Assembly (NCBI GenBank): GCA_002784465.1
Contig: PFLE01000004.1
Location: 91,855-141,683, forward strand
From: Candidatus Shapirobacteria bacterium CG_4_10_14_0_8_um_filter_39_15
GTDB taxonomy: Bacteria > Patescibacteriota > Microgenomatia > UM-FILTER-39-15
DNA: 49,829 nt
Direction: 5' to 3'
The notes below the pieces were generated by a model, which was not told where the DNA came from, searched no databases, and was given only the letters and a program-made list of their open reading frames with translations. Shown piece by piece: positions 31,557 through 40,476 of this stretch (positions are counted from its first letter, which is position 1; every line of letters starts with the position of its first letter). Position numbers and translations under genes: made by a program.

Positions 31557-33599
31557 ATGAATTTTGAACTGAAATCAGATTATAAACCAGCCGGAGACCA
31601 GCAGCAGGCGATTGATAAATTGACAGCCGGAATTACTGCTGGTCTGCCTCATCAAGTATTATTAGGTGTTACGGGAAGCGGAAAAACCTACACGATTGCC
31701 AATGTCATTCAAAATATTCAGAAACCCGTTTTGGTAATTTCTCATAATAAGACCTTAGCAGCTCAACTTTATCAAGAATTTAAAGAATTTTTTCCCAATA
31801 ACGGCGTGGGATTTTTTATTTCTTATTATGACTATTACCAGCCGGAAGCCTATATTCCCCAAACCGATACTTATATTGCAAAGGAAACGGAAATTAACGA
31901 AGAGATTGATAAACTGCGTTTGCAAGCGACCAGTCTTTTGTTTTCCAGAAAAGACGTGATTATTGTCGCTTCTGTTTCCTGTATTTATAATCTGGGATCC
32001 CCGTTGGAATACGGGAAATATGTGATCGAACTGAAAAAAGGTCAGACCATTGATCGCGAGCAGTTTTTGTATAAATTAATTTCTTTGCATTATACAAGGG
32101 CAAAATTTGAGTTGGACAGGGGAAGCTTCCGAATCAGAGGTGAGGAAATAGAATTGATCCCCGCGTATGAGGACGTTATTCTTAAAATCACGATCGAAGA
32201 CGGTAAAATTAAAAATCTAAAAACAAGACCGTTGATTGCTGGTAATGAAAGAGAATTGGAAGGTTACTTAAAAATATACCCGGCAAAACACTTTTTAACC
32301 GATCCCAAGGTGTTTAATGAGTCGGAGAGGCAAATAAAACAGGATCTTGATATTCGTTTGAAAGAATTAAAAAAACAACGGAAAGAACTGGAGGCGCATC
32401 GGCTTGAACAGCGGGTAAAATATGATTTGGAAATGATTAAAGAAATCGGTTATGTCAATGGAATTGAAAATTATGCGCGCTATTTTGACGGCCGAATGCC
32501 GGGAGATCCGCCCTGGAGTTTAATGGATTATTTTCAGCATCTTTTTGGAGACGATTATTTGGTCGTGATTGACGAATCACATATGGCAATTCCCCAAATT
32601 CGCGGAATGCACCAAGGTGATTTAAGCCGGAAAAAAATGCTTATAAATTTTGGTTTTAGGCTTCCCTCGGCTTTAGACAATCGGCCTTTGAAATTTACGG
32701 AATATTTAAAAAGAGCGCCGCAAACAATATACGTATCAGCTACGCCCGACACATGGGAATTGGAATTGGCTGATACGAGTGCAAAGAAAATACAACAAAC
32801 AACAAAGAAAGAATTATACGGTGTTGTTGAACAGCTGATCAGACCAACGGGGTTAGTTGATCCGGAGGTGATTATTAAGCCGGCGGAAAAACAGATTGAA
32901 GATCTGGTGGAAGAAATTAAGAAAAGAAAAGAAAAGGGCGAAAGAGTGTTGGTGACGACTCTAACCAAAAAAACTGCCGAAGAATTGGCTTGGTGGCTGG
33001 AACAAGTTGAAAATACCAAGACTCCCCTGCTCGTTCATTATTTACACTCCGATGTTGGTACTTTGGAAAGAACAGATATTTTACGCGATCTGCGTTTGGG
33101 GAAATACGATGTCATTGTTGGTGTAAATTTATTAAGAGAAGGTTTAGATTTGCCTGAAGTTTCTTTGGTAGCAATTTTGGACGCGGACAAACAAGGATTT
33201 TTGCGGTCAAAAACTTCTTTAATTCAAACAATGGGAAGAGCTTCTCGAAATGTTGCCGGTCAAGTGATCCTTTATGCTGATCAGGAATCTTTGGCAATGA
33301 AGCAGGCGGTGGAAGAAGTGGGAAGAAGACGGAAAATCCAACTGGAATACAATTCAAAACATGGAATTATCCCAAAAACAATAGAGAAGCCGATCAGAGA
33401 AGGATTCGTAAACAGAAGCGAGAAGCGGGATGCGAGAAGCGGGAAAGTTTGGGAAACAGATTTTGAGTCATTGACACCAGGGGAAAAGAAAAAGATGATT
33501 CCTTTATTGAGAAGAGAAATGCGGGAAGCCGCTGGATTGTTGGATTTTGAGAAGGCAGCCATAATTAGAGACATGATTGAGGTTGTTTCAAAAAGATAA
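31557..33599 (+). CDS. uvrB: Excinuclease ABC subunit B
   Basis: The product has 680 residues. Walker A is VTGSGKTYTIANV; the beta-hairpin region is YYDYYQPEAYIPQTDTYI; further motifs are VIDESHMAIPQIRGM, YVSATPDTWELELA and QTMGRASRNVAG. A C-terminal UVR domain (REMREAAGLLDFEKAAIIRD) contacts UvrC. UvrB verifies DNA damage delivered by UvrA. The linker before the UVR domain (about residues 619-630) is coded by a 7-nt micro-array. uvrA and uvrC follow within 5 kb on the same strand. Confidence 0.97.
   Translation: MNFELKSDYKPAGDQQQAIDKLTAGITAGLPHQVLLGVTGSGKTYTIANVIQNIQKPVLVISHNKTLAAQLYQEFKEFFPNNGVGFFISYYDYYQPEAYIPQTDTYIAKETEINEEIDKLRLQATSLLFSRKDVIIVASVSCIYNLGSPLEYGKYVIELKKGQTIDREQFLYKLISLHYTRAKFELDRGSFRIRGEEIELIPAYEDVILKITIEDGKIKNLKTRPLIAGNERELEGYLKIYPAKHFLTDPKVFNESERQIKQDLDIRLKELKKQRKELEAHRLEQRVKYDLEMIKEIGYVNGIENYARYFDGRMPGDPPWSLMDYFQHLFGDDYLVVIDESHMAIPQIRGMHQGDLSRKKMLINFGFRLPSALDNRPLKFTEYLKRAPQTIYVSATPDTWELELADTSAKKIQQTTKKELYGVVEQLIRPTGLVDPEVIIKPAEKQIEDLVEEIKKRKEKGERVLVTTLTKKTAEELAWWLEQVENTKTPLLVHYLHSDVGTLERTDILRDLRLGKYDVIVGVNLLREGLDLPEVSLVAILDADKQGFLRSKTSLIQTMGRASRNVAGQVILYADQESLAMKQAVEEVGRRRKIQLEYNSKHGIIPKTIEKPIREGFVNRSEKRDARSGKVWETDFESLTPGEKKKMIPLLRREMREAAGLLDFEKAAIIRDMIEVVSKR
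33414..33448. repeat. 7-nt micro-array inside uvrB
   Basis: Heptamers AGAAGCG (three perfect) and related units occupy five positions. In frame, in the linker before the UVR domain. Confidence 0.8.
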
Positions 33600-33604
33600 A
33601 GGGA

Positions 33605-33650
33605 AGGTGCCAAGCTAGACCACCCTCCAGGTGGTCTAGATAGGACACCT
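33605..33650. repeat. REP-like hairpin, copy E (two-headed)
   Basis: AGGTGCCAAGCTAGACCACC, a CTCCA loop and the inverted arm GGTGGTCTAG...ACACCT form a long imperfect palindrome 5 nt after the uvrB stop. Confidence 0.85.
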
Positions 33651-33651
33651 G

Positions 33652-33700
33652 AAAAAATAAAAAAGAGCCAGGCTCTAATGAATATTAGAAACCTGGCTTT
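33652..33700 (-). terminator. Rho-independent terminator of the zinc-motif membrane gene
   Basis: On the minus strand a stem AGCCAGG/CCTGGCT with an AT-rich extension is followed by CTTTTTT. It starts 3 nt after the stop codon of the 33703-34362 gene. Confidence 0.75.
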
Positions 33701-33702
33701 GA

Positions 33703-34362
33703 TTAGTTACTTAAATGCATCACTGCAGAGGATTTGTGGTCAATGGACTCGAATGGTGGTGTCCATGGTACCAAAGGAGCATGTTTATAACAGAGCCAAC
33801 CTCCTTCATTAAACAAATAGCCATTATCCGGTTTCGTCCAATCAACTCGGCCTGTATTTGTATCTACCAATGGCATCCGGCTTTTCTTTCCGCACTCTGT
33901 GCATCGGAACTTCTTGCCTAGCGTTTTCCGTTTGGATTCGAAAGGAAATTGCCAATAGGCAAAAAGCGTAAGAGTTGTAGATGGGATAAACAAGATGTAC
34001 TCGTAAGTCCATTTCATTTCTTCTGGAAAATCCTTGGCAACAACTAATCCGTAGAAACATACGACGGTGATTAGTTCCCAGAGAACGATCAAATAGGTGA
34101 TAACCCTTGTTTTTTCTCTCGTGTGGTCAAGGAAGTTATATACGAGACAATCTTTAATTCCCCACTTTTTTGGTTTGTCCGAAAGCCATCGCAGAAATAT
34201 TATAGCCAGCGCTCCGAAAATGCCGATTACGACAAAAACCGTCCCTTTTATCATGGCTACTAACACTATCAGGAACATTGCAAAAGGAATGAATAGTAAT
34301 CCAACCCAGGCGACAAGCGCCAGCGACAAAAGCTTCCAAACCTCGTCCGATGACTTATCCAT
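33703..34362 (-). CDS. Membrane protein with C-terminal Cys/His motif, accessory
   Basis: The product has 219 residues. Membrane helices are predicted at about 12-33, 37-58, 84-106 and 119-138. The cytosolic C-terminus has CTECGKKSR and a later WLCYKHAPL, a possible zinc site (Cys-x2-Cys and Cys-x2-His). The ATG has a strong Shine-Dalgarno sequence (GGAGGGG 3 nt upstream), unlike the core genes, and the gene has its own terminator. It sits between uvrB and uvrA with no clear link to repair. The features suggest an acquired gene. The family was not recognised. Confidence 0.7.
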   Translation of the reverse strand: MDKSSDEVWKLLSLALVAWVGLLFIPFAMFLIVLVAMIKGTVFVVIGIFGALAIIFLRWLSDKPKKWGIKDCLVYNFLDHTREKTRVITYLIVLWELITVVCFYGLVVAKDFPEEMKWTYEYILFIPSTTLTLFAYWQFPFESKRKTLGKKFRCTECGKKSRMPLVDTNTGRVDWTKPDNGYLFNEGGWLCYKHAPLVPWTPPFESIDHKSSAVMHLSN

Positions 34363-34462
34363 TTCCCCTCCTTTTGTAGATTCTCGTTATCTAGCCCGAA
34401 TTGTTAATGTACTTCTGATATGAATGGACTACTTATAGTATAAGGCGTATGTCAAAAAGAGA

Positions 34463-34496
34463 AGGTGCCAAGCTAGACCACCTGGAGGGTGGTCTA
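34463..34496 (+). repeat. REP-like hairpin, copy F
   Basis: AGGTGCCAAGCTAGACCACC is followed by TGGAG and GGTGGTCTA. It lies in the 275-nt gap upstream of the accessory membrane gene, which otherwise holds only repeat sequence. Confidence 0.85.
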
Positions 34497-34581
34497 CGCC
34501 CGCCTTGACTCGGCGATGCAGGTTGACACGTGGAAAATGAATATAAGATTTGCTCTTGAAAAATTGTAAATTGTAATAAGA

Positions 34582-34638
34582 AGATCCTTCCCTGAAAACT
34601 GCTGTTTTGAGGGTAAACGCTACGCTCAGGATGACACT
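34582..34638. repeat. GATCCTTC/AGGATGAC palindrome, copy 1
   Basis: GATCCTTCC opens and CGCTCAGGATGAC closes the element; a small AAAACTGCTGTTTT hairpin lies between. It ends at the stop codon of the SurA-like gene. Confidence 0.65.
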
Positions 34639-35279
34639 TAGAATTGGACGAAGTAGCGGATGCTGGCGGATTTTCGAATATTATCCAACCAAGGTTGGAA
34701 AGCAGCGCTTAATTTTTGCTGATACAAAGTTGTCTTGATGCTTGCTTGTTTTTCTTCAAGTTTTGTTCCTTTGGGATAAGTGCTGGAATTGGTATTAAAA
34801 TAATCGCTGATTTCTTTATCGGTGATTTGAATATTTTTACCAACCATTTTTTCGACCAAAAGTTGAATTTTGATTTGATCCTGCAATTGAGCGCGAGTTT
34901 GCCCTTGCTGGGCTAGTAAATCATCCAATTTTTGACCTTGGGCGCTAACTTGGTCTTCAATTTGCTTTAATTTGGTATCAATTTCTGCTTGTGTCGCCGT
35001 TACTTTTTGTTTCGAAGCTTCATTAAAAATTAAGATTTCCGAAATTTTGTTTTCCAAAACCTGCTTGCCGCCTTGTTTTTCCAGCTCCCGATCTAAAGTA
35101 AAACGGCCAATCGGTTGATTATTAACTAAAGCGACTACAAACCAACTTTTTAGAAAGAAAGTGGCAACCAGAATTACTGCAATAATAAATATAGAAACTA
35201 GAACTTTCTTTTTGGCAACAAGTAATTTTTTAATATTCAATTTCTTTTCGGGTGGGTTTTCCGTCTTTTCTGTGGCCAT
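34638..35279 (-). CDS. SurA/PrsA-like membrane-anchored chaperone without PPIase domain
   Basis: The product has 213 residues. A basic N-terminus is followed by one membrane helix (about residues 28-45) and an extracytoplasmic helical domain with VNNQPIGRFTLDRELEKQGG, the SurA N-terminal domain pattern (I-n-g-x-x-I-x-x-x-x-F). The C-terminal helices contain ITDKEISDYFNTNSSTYPKG. The parvulin isomerase domain usual between these parts is missing. It probably binds unfolded exported proteins. It lies upstream of uvrA on the other strand. Confidence 0.8.
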   Translation of the reverse strand: MATEKTENPPEKKLNIKKLLVAKKKVLVSIFIIAVILVATFFLKSWFVVALVNNQPIGRFTLDRELEKQGGKQVLENKISEILIFNEASKQKVTATQAEIDTKLKQIEDQVSAQGQKLDDLLAQQGQTRAQLQDQIKIQLLVEKMVGKNIQITDKEISDYFNTNSSTYPKGTKLEEKQASIKTTLYQQKLSAAFQPWLDNIRKSASIRYFVQF

Positions 35280-35388
35280 ATGTATAAAGTCTATCAGAAA
35301 TTAAAAGTGTGTCAAGAGCAAAAATGTGTTATTATTGAGCAGACACGGGAAGCCGTGGAGATTTGCGATTGCTGGATTACACTAAATG

Positions 35389-35512
35389 TCATTCCGAGTG
35401 TAACCCTTACAGGGTTGAACGAGGAATCTAGCGAAGGGATGTACCAGACGGTACGTCCCGAAGCGTATGCGGCTTTCAGCCTAGATCCTTCACTTTGTTC
35501 AGGATGACACGA
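35389..35512. repeat. GATCCTTC/AGGATGAC palindrome, copy 2 (long)
   Basis: The left arm starts GTCATTCCGAG and has GAGGAATCTAG; the right arm reads CTAGATCCTTC...TTCAGGATGAC, its inverted counterpart. The whole resembles a small non-autonomous palindromic element. The uvrA ATG is 3 nt beyond its end. Confidence 0.75.
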
Positions 35513-35515
35513 ATA

Positions 35516-38170
35516 ATGAACGACTTTATAAAAATTAGAGGTGCTCGCGAACATAATCTTAAGAACATTGATGTTAATATTCCTAAGAATAAATTTGTGG
35601 TGTTTACGGGTGTTTCCGGATCGGGTAAATCCAGTTTGGCCATGGATACTTTATATGCGGAAGGACAAAGACGTTATGTGGAAAGTCTTTCTTCATACGC
35701 TCGCCAGTTTTTAGGGATGCTTCCCCATCCCGATGTTGATTCAATTGAAGGACTATCACCGGCAATCGCAATTGATCAACATGGTTTGTCTCATAATCCC
35801 CGATCAACGGTTGGAACCGTAACCGAAATTTATGATTATTTCCGGGTACTTTTTGCCAGAATCGGCCATCCCCATTGCCCTAATTGCGGCCGGGAAATCG
35901 CCAGGCAAACCAGCGAGCAGATAAGCCGGCAGATTATTGGTTTGGCACAAGAAGAATTAAAAAAGAGAGAAATAAAATATCCCCGGTTCATGATTCTTTC
36001 TCCGGTAGTGCGTGACAAAAGAGGTGAGTACAGCAAATTATTGGACAATTTAAAACATAAAGGCTTTGAAAAAGTGAGAATTGACGGCCGGTTTTTCTTT
36101 TTGTATGAAGACCTGACTTTGATTAAGACTAACCGCCACAATATTGATGTGGTGATTGATCAATTCGCTTTTGAGAAAAAGCTGACAGGAAATACGGCTT
36201 TTGGCCAAAGGGTTAAAGACGACGTGGAAATTGCCAAGGAATTATCCGACGGATTAGTAATTTCTACTCAAATATTAGATTCTAGTTTTGCCATTCCGGA
36301 CTATCCGCAAAAGACCAAAGACACAGTATTTTCTTCTCGTTTTGCCTGTCCAATCTGTAACATCTCACTTCCAGAAATCGAACCGAGAATATTTTCATTT
36401 AACTCTCCGTTTGGTGCCTGTCCGGAATGTAATGGATTGGGCGTTAAATTGCGGGTTGATCCCCGGAAAGTTTCCCAATGGCGCTTGTCAGAACTGGAGA
36501 ATCGTTATTACACGACAACTTCCGATGAAATCCGAGAAGAAATCGAGAAACTAATGATTAAGGAAACCTGCCAAGTCTGCAACGGTCAAAGGCTGAAAAA
36601 GGAATCCCTGAACGTTACGATTAAAAATCAAAATATTGCCCAGATTTCCAGCTGGTCTTTAGAAAAACTTAGGGATTGGGTTGCCGACTTGGAATCGGTG
36701 TTAATTTCTACTAAAGACAAAGAGATTGCCCAGCCGATTTTGTATCAAATATCAAGCAGGATCTCTTTTTTAATTTCCGTAGGCGTGAATTATTTGACGT
36801 TGGATCGTGCGGCCGCCACTTTGTCTGCTGGTGAAGGACAAAGAATCAGATTGGCTTCGCAACTTGGAAGCGGATTAACCGGCGTTTTATATGTTCTGGA
36901 TGAACCAACAGTTGGTTTGCATCCGCGGGATACGCATAAATTAATTGATACCTTAAAAAAATTAAGGGATTTGGGAAATACATTAGTGGTTGTTGAACAT
37001 GATCCGAAAATAATTGAAAGCGCGGATTGGGTGATGGATTTCGGGCCGGAAGGCGGGAAAAAAGGCGGCCATCTAATTGCCGAAGGAACACCAGCGGAAA
37101 TAGAAAAAAATCCAAATTCAATTACCGGAAAATATTTGTCTGGCGAAGAAACAATTCCATTATTAAATTTCAAGTACCCCTTCGACATTGGCTGGATCAA
37201 AATTGAAGGTTGCTCCGCCCATAATCTTAAAAATATTAATGTAAAATTTCCGCTTGGACAATTAACAACAATTACCGGCGTTTCCGGTTCAGGTAAATCG
37301 TCACTGATGACCGATACGTTATATCCGGCTTTGAAAAAGGCAGTTGAACCGGATTCAAGAGAAACACCGGGGAAATTTACCAAGTTGTCAGGTAACGAAA
37401 ATATTTCTCAAGTTTATTTAGTTGATCAATCGCCGATTGGTCGGACATCAAGAAGTAATCCGGCGACATATACCGGGGTTTTTACGGAAATCAGGGCGAT
37501 ATTTGCCCAAACGACCGAAGCCCGGCTGAAAGGCTTAACCGAAACGCATTTTTCTTTTAATACCGAGGGCGGCCGGTGCGAAGCCTGTCAAGGGCAGGGG
37601 CAGATTCGGGTCGAAATGCAATTTTTGCCTGATGTTTGGGTAGAATGCGAAGAATGCCATGGAAAAAGATTTAAGACCGAAGTTCTTGAGGTTCAATATA
37701 AAGAAAAGAACATTGCCGAAATATTGAAACTAACCATAAGCGAAGCTTTAATTTTCTTTGGGGCGATACCTGCTATTAGCCGAAAATTGGATGTTCTTAA
37801 GCAAATCGGCTTAAATTATTTAGAATTAGGTCAATCATCCCCGACTCTTTCCGGAGGCGAATCGCAAAGACTTAAATTAGCCAGAGAGTTGGTAAAGAAA
37901 GGAGAAGGTAAATCGGTTTATTTACTCGATGAACCGACAACCGGTTTACATTACGCGGATTTGAAAAATCTGCTTTATGTTTTACGGGCTTTGGTTGATC
38001 GCGGGGATACGGTCATTTTGATCGAGCATAATTTGGAAATAATTAAGCAATCGGACTGGCTTATAGATCTTGGACCGGAGGGTGGCGATGCTGGAGGATA
38101 TGTTGTTGGAGAGGGAACCGTTGGGCAGATTAAGAACAACAAGAAATCCTGGACCGGGAAATACTTATAG
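35516..38170 (+). CDS. uvrA: Excinuclease ABC subunit A
   Basis: The product has 884 residues. Two ABC modules: Walker [15 protein letters not shown] and [14 protein letters not shown]; signatures [12 protein letters not shown] and [12 protein letters not shown]; zinc fingers CPNCGRE... and CEACQGQGQ...CEECHG. UvrA finds lesions and loads UvrB. The ATG at 35516 ([19 protein letters not shown]) matches family starts; an ATG 21 nt upstream lies inside the repeat element and would add non-homologous residues. Confidence 0.97.
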   Translation: MNDFIKIRGAREHNLKNIDVNIPKNKFVVFTGVSGSGKSSLAMDTLYAEGQRRYVESLSSYARQFLGMLPHPDVDSIEGLSPAIAIDQHGLSHNPRSTVGTVTEIYDYFRVLFARIGHPHCPNCGREIARQTSEQISRQIIGLAQEELKKREIKYPRFMILSPVVRDKRGEYSKLLDNLKHKGFEKVRIDGRFFFLYEDLTLIKTNRHNIDVVIDQFAFEKKLTGNTAFGQRVKDDVEIAKELSDGLVISTQILDSSFAIPDYPQKTKDTVFSSRFACPICNISLPEIEPRIFSFNSPFGACPECNGLGVKLRVDPRKVSQWRLSELENRYYTTTSDEIREEIEKLMIKETCQVCNGQRLKKESLNVTIKNQNIAQISSWSLEKLRDWVADLESVLISTKDKEIAQPILYQISSRISFLISVGVNYLTLDRAAATLSAGEGQRIRLASQLGSGLTGVLYVLDEPTVGLHPRDTHKLIDTLKKLRDLGNTLVVVEHDPKIIESADWVMDFGPEGGKKGGHLIAEGTPAEIEKNPNSITGKYLSGEETIPLLNFKYPFDIGWIKIEGCSAHNLKNINVKFPLGQLTTITGVSGSGKSSLMTDTLYPALKKAVEPDSRETPGKFTKLSGNENISQVYLVDQSPIGRTSRSNPATYTGVFTEIRAIFAQTTEARLKGLTETHFSFNTEGGRCEACQGQGQIRVEMQFLPDVWVECEECHGKRFKTEVLEVQYKEKNIAEILKLTISEALIFFGAIPAISRKLDVLKQIGLNYLELGQSSPTLSGGESQRLKLARELVKKGEGKSVYLLDEPTTGLHYADLKNLLYVLRALVDRGDTVILIEHNLEIIKQSDWLIDLGPEGGDAGGYVVGEGTVGQIKNNKKSWTGKYL

Positions 38171-38179
38171 CTAATAGTA

Positions 38180-38223
38180 TTTCGCTTTGTCTCTCAATGC
38201 TCACGCTTTCGAGAGTCGCGAAA
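38180..38223 (+). repeat. Tandem hairpin 1 in the uvrA-uvrC gap
   Basis: This 44-nt element has an outer stem TTTCGC/GCGAAA, an inner stem TCTC/GAGA, and a loop CAATGCTCACGCTT. It is the twin of the hairpin at 38263-38306, with compensatory stem changes. Confidence 0.8.
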
Positions 38224-38229
38224 CTTAAA

Positions 38230-38256
38230 ATATCGCATTGCTGAAGCAATCGATAT
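38230..38256 (+). repeat. Middle hairpin in the uvrA-uvrC gap
   Basis: ATATCG/CGATAT plus ATTGC/GCAAT with a one-base bulge and a TGAA loop. It sits between the two 44-nt hairpins. Confidence 0.7.
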
Positions 38257-38262
38257 CCCTTA

Positions 38263-38306
38263 CCTTGCTTTATTGCTCAATGCTAACGCTTTCGCAAGTC
38301 GCAAGG
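38263..38306 (+). repeat. Tandem hairpin 2 in the uvrA-uvrC gap
   Basis: This 44-nt element has an outer stem CCTTGC/GCAAGG, an inner stem TTGC/GCAA, and a loop CAATGCTAACGCTT. It ends 18 nt before the uvrC ATG. Confidence 0.8.
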
Positions 38307-38324
38307 GGCGTGATTAAAAATCAT

Positions 38325-39596
38325 ATGATAAACAAAGATAATCTATCTAAAATACCCAACAAACCCGGTACTTACTTGTTTAAGAATTCTAACAAGGAAG
38401 TAATATACGTTGGTAAGGCGCTAAACTTAAGAAATCGGGTAAAAAGTTACTTCATTGGTAAGTCCAAAGAAAATAGAACAGACAATTTACTCGAAAACAT
38501 TGAAAAGATTGATTATCAGATAGTAAACACAGAAATGGAAGCCTTGCTTTTGGAAGCCAGATTAATTAAACAGTACCATCCAAAATTCAATAAGCTTTTA
38601 AAAGATGATACTCGGTATTTGTATGTTGGCATTACTAAAGAGGAATATCCAAGAATAAAATTAATCCGCCAGCCGGAACACGAAGAAAATTTATTGGATT
38701 GGTATGGCCCATTCCCCTCCTCATACAGTCTGAAAGAAATTTTAAGATTTTTACGCCGGATATTTCCCTACTGCACTGATCCCCGCTGCAGTCCGAAAAA
38801 GCCCTGCTTTTATTATCGAATCAAGATGTGTCCCGGCGTGGGGATTGTTCCGTCATCTGAATACAAGAAAAATATTACTAAGATAAGAATGTTTTTAAAA
38901 GGCGAAGTAAGAAGTCTATTAAAAAAACTGGAAAAGCAAATGATTCTGGAATCAGCAAATTTAAAATTTGAACAAGCAGGAGAAACTAAAAAGAAAATCC
39001 AAATGATTAATAATCTTTTGGGAAAATATCAAAGAACAGACGAAGAAAGTAAATTTGGAAAACAATTAGCCGGCCTAAAAGAAATTTTAATCAAATATCA
39101 GGGGTTTGACCCGTTTATTATTAAAAGAATCGAAGGGTATGATGTTTCAAATTTAGGAAAAGGGATTGTTGTCGGATCAATGGTGGCTTTTATTAATGGC
39201 GAACCGGATAATTCTTTATACCGGCAATTCAGAATTGATAAATTTGGCGGCGATACCGAAGGAATTTACGAAATTTTGAAAAGAAGATTAAAACATCAGG
39301 AATGGATCTATCCGCAATTAATTTTGGTTGACGGAGGGAAAGGACAGGTATCAGCGGCGGTTAAAGCGGTAAAAGATCTAGGGATGTTGGGGAAGGTGGG
39401 GGTATTGGGGTTAGCAAAGGAATACGAAACCATTATAATTCCAAGATTCGGACAAGATTCAATTAAGGGATGGAAGGAAATAAGCCTGACTGCGAATTCC
39501 TTGCCACTACAATTGCTACAACATATTAGGGACGAGGCACATAGATTTGCACAACGTTACTACAAGAAAATTTATAAGAAAAATTTATTAAAATAG
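38325..39596 (+). CDS. uvrC: Excinuclease ABC subunit C, short form
   Basis: The product has 423 residues, against about 600 normally. A GIY-YIG nuclease domain (NKPGTYLFKN, VIYVGKALNLRNRVKSYF) is followed by a UVR domain (LEKQMILESANLKFEQAGE) and the RNase H-like 5' nuclease domain (EGYDVSNLGKG, LILVDGGKGQ). The C-terminal tandem HhH DNA-binding domain is missing. Both cutting activities appear present. The ATG at 38325 matches the family start; the upstream open frame covers the hairpin elements. A 9-nt micro-array codes residues of about 352-363. Confidence 0.95.
   Translation: MINKDNLSKIPNKPGTYLFKNSNKEVIYVGKALNLRNRVKSYFIGKSKENRTDNLLENIEKIDYQIVNTEMEALLLEARLIKQYHPKFNKLLKDDTRYLYVGITKEEYPRIKLIRQPEHEENLLDWYGPFPSSYSLKEILRFLRRIFPYCTDPRCSPKKPCFYYRIKMCPGVGIVPSSEYKKNITKIRMFLKGEVRSLLKKLEKQMILESANLKFEQAGETKKKIQMINNLLGKYQRTDEESKFGKQLAGLKEILIKYQGFDPFIIKRIEGYDVSNLGKGIVVGSMVAFINGEPDNSLYRQFRIDKFGGDTEGIYEILKRRLKHQEWIYPQLILVDGGKGQVSAAVKAVKDLGMLGKVGVLGLAKEYETIIIPRFGQDSIKGWKEISLTANSLPLQLLQHIRDEAHRFAQRYYKKIYKKNLLK
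39380..39415. repeat. 9-nt micro-array inside uvrC
   Basis: Four nonamers of the GGGGNNNTT type occur (for example AGGGATGTT and GGGGGTATT). In frame, producing Leu-Gly-rich residues in the nuclease domain. Confidence 0.8.
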
Positions 39597-39617
39597 ATTC
39601 CGGGTCAAGCCCGGAAT
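39597..39617. terminator. Hairpin after uvrC
   Basis: ATTCCGGG, a TCAAG loop and CCCGGAAT form a perfect 8-bp stem starting directly after the uvrC stop. No T-run follows. It is half of the GATCCTTC/GGAATGAC repeat family and may protect or end the mRNA. Confidence 0.5.
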
Positions 39618-39633
39618 GACAGAGAAGAAAAGA

Positions 39634-39660
39634 AGATCCTTCACTGCGCTTAGGATGACT
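39634..39660. repeat. GATCCTTC/AGGATGAC palindrome, copy 3
   Basis: AGATCCTTCACT and GCTTAGGATGAC arms. Its end touches the stop codon of the methyltransferase gene on the minus strand. Confidence 0.7.
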
Positions 39661-40396
39661 ATTTGGTTTTTTGACAAAGTAAAAATATAGAAGGACCAAA
39701 ATTCACTTTGGCGAGGGGTTTTTGGAGAAGATTTTCAAAAAATAACAGTAGTTTTTCTGGAACAAGTTTTTTTATCAGTGGATAACGGAAATTGGAAACG
39801 GAGAGCCTGTCAATAACAACGAAACCTGATTCTTTTAATAATTCTTCAATTCTTTTGGGATGATGATTGACAAAAATAATTTTCCCTTCTGTTTTTGATT
39901 TTTCCGAACGAACATCAATCGGTTCTAAACTTTTATCAACCCCTCTTAATCTAGCTAGTAAATGAATTTTATTGGCATATTCAAGAATAAAAGATCCTTG
40001 GGGTTTTAAGACTCTATAAACCTCTTTAAAGGTTGGTAAAGGATCGGGAAGATGATGAGCCACACGGATCATTAGAGCAACTTCAAATTGGTCTTTGGGA
40101 AGCGAGTCGCTATTGGTTTTTAGAAAAGTCAGGGAATTCGGGGACTTCAGGGTAATCAGGGATTTTCTTGCTTCAGAAAGAAGGGATTCGGAGGGATCGA
40201 CGATAAAACATTTCCGGAACTCCGGAATATATAGATTTGCCAATCTGCCATATCCACCGCCAATATCAATAATCGAATCACGGGAATGAATTTGTTTTAA
40301 AAATTTATTGATAGCGAGACGTTCGGATTGATCCTCATAATTACGATTCTTCCAAAACAATTTGTAGTTGCAGGAATCGTAGGGTACAGATGGCAT
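39659..40396 (-). CDS. SAM-dependent methyltransferase
   Basis: The product is a 245-residue class I Rossmann methyltransferase: motif I IIDIGGGYGRLANLY, motif II CFIVDPSESLL, and MIRVAHHLPDPLPTFKEVYRV with LKPQGSFILEY, which is UbiE/Methyltransf_11-like. The substrate is unknown. Residues of about 77-88 come from a 9-nt micro-array at the motif III region. An extended -10 box ends 6 nt before the ATG. Confidence 0.85.
   Translation of the reverse strand: MPSVPYDSCNYKLFWKNRNYEDQSERLAINKFLKQIHSRDSIIDIGGGYGRLANLYIPEFRKCFIVDPSESLLSEARKSLITLKSPNSLTFLKTNSDSLPKDQFEVALMIRVAHHLPDPLPTFKEVYRVLKPQGSFILEYANKIHLLARLRGVDKSLEPIDVRSEKSKTEGKIIFVNHHPKRIEELLKESGFVVIDRLSVSNFRYPLIKKLVPEKLLLFFENLLQKPLAKVNFGPSIFLLCQKTK
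40103..40108 (-). other. No separate element: internal AT-rich site in the methyltransferase gene
   Basis: Listed only to prevent confusion with the promoter of this gene, which lies outside the coding region at 40403-40408. I see no regulatory site here. Confidence 0.05.
40131..40166. repeat. 9-nt micro-array inside the methyltransferase gene
   Basis: Four nonamers of the AGGGNNTTC type (AGGGAATTC, GGGGACTTC and two more). In frame; the period keeps three-residue steps. Confidence 0.8.
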
Positions 40397-40402
40397 ACGT
40401 AA

Positions 40403-40408
40403 ATTATA
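40403..40408 (-). promoter_or_regulatory. Extended -10 box of the methyltransferase gene
   Basis: TGATATAAT on the minus strand ends 6 nt before the ATG at 40396. Confidence 0.6.
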
Positions 40409-40438
40409 TCAAAGATGAAGACGATTGTTAGATTGCTA

Positions 40439-40467
40439 ATAAGATCCTTCGTTACACTCAGGATGAC
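40439..40467. repeat. GATCCTTC/AGGATGAC palindrome, copy 4
   Basis: AAGATCCTTCG and CACTCAGGATGAC arms in the gap after the second lysozyme-like gene. Confidence 0.7.
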
Positions 40468-40476
40468 GCGAAATAA

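Noticed and set aside
35312-35554. A short minus-strand protein upstream of uvrA
   Set aside because: The frame coincides with the palindromic repeat and has no start context or homology that I recognise.
38238-38324. An N-terminal extension of UvrC
   Set aside because: The extension would translate the hairpin elements; the family start matches the ATG at 38325.
40103-40108. A promoter inside the methyltransferase gene
   Set aside because: The real -10 box of this gene is at 40403-40408; the low-confidence 'other' entry at these coordinates marks no element.
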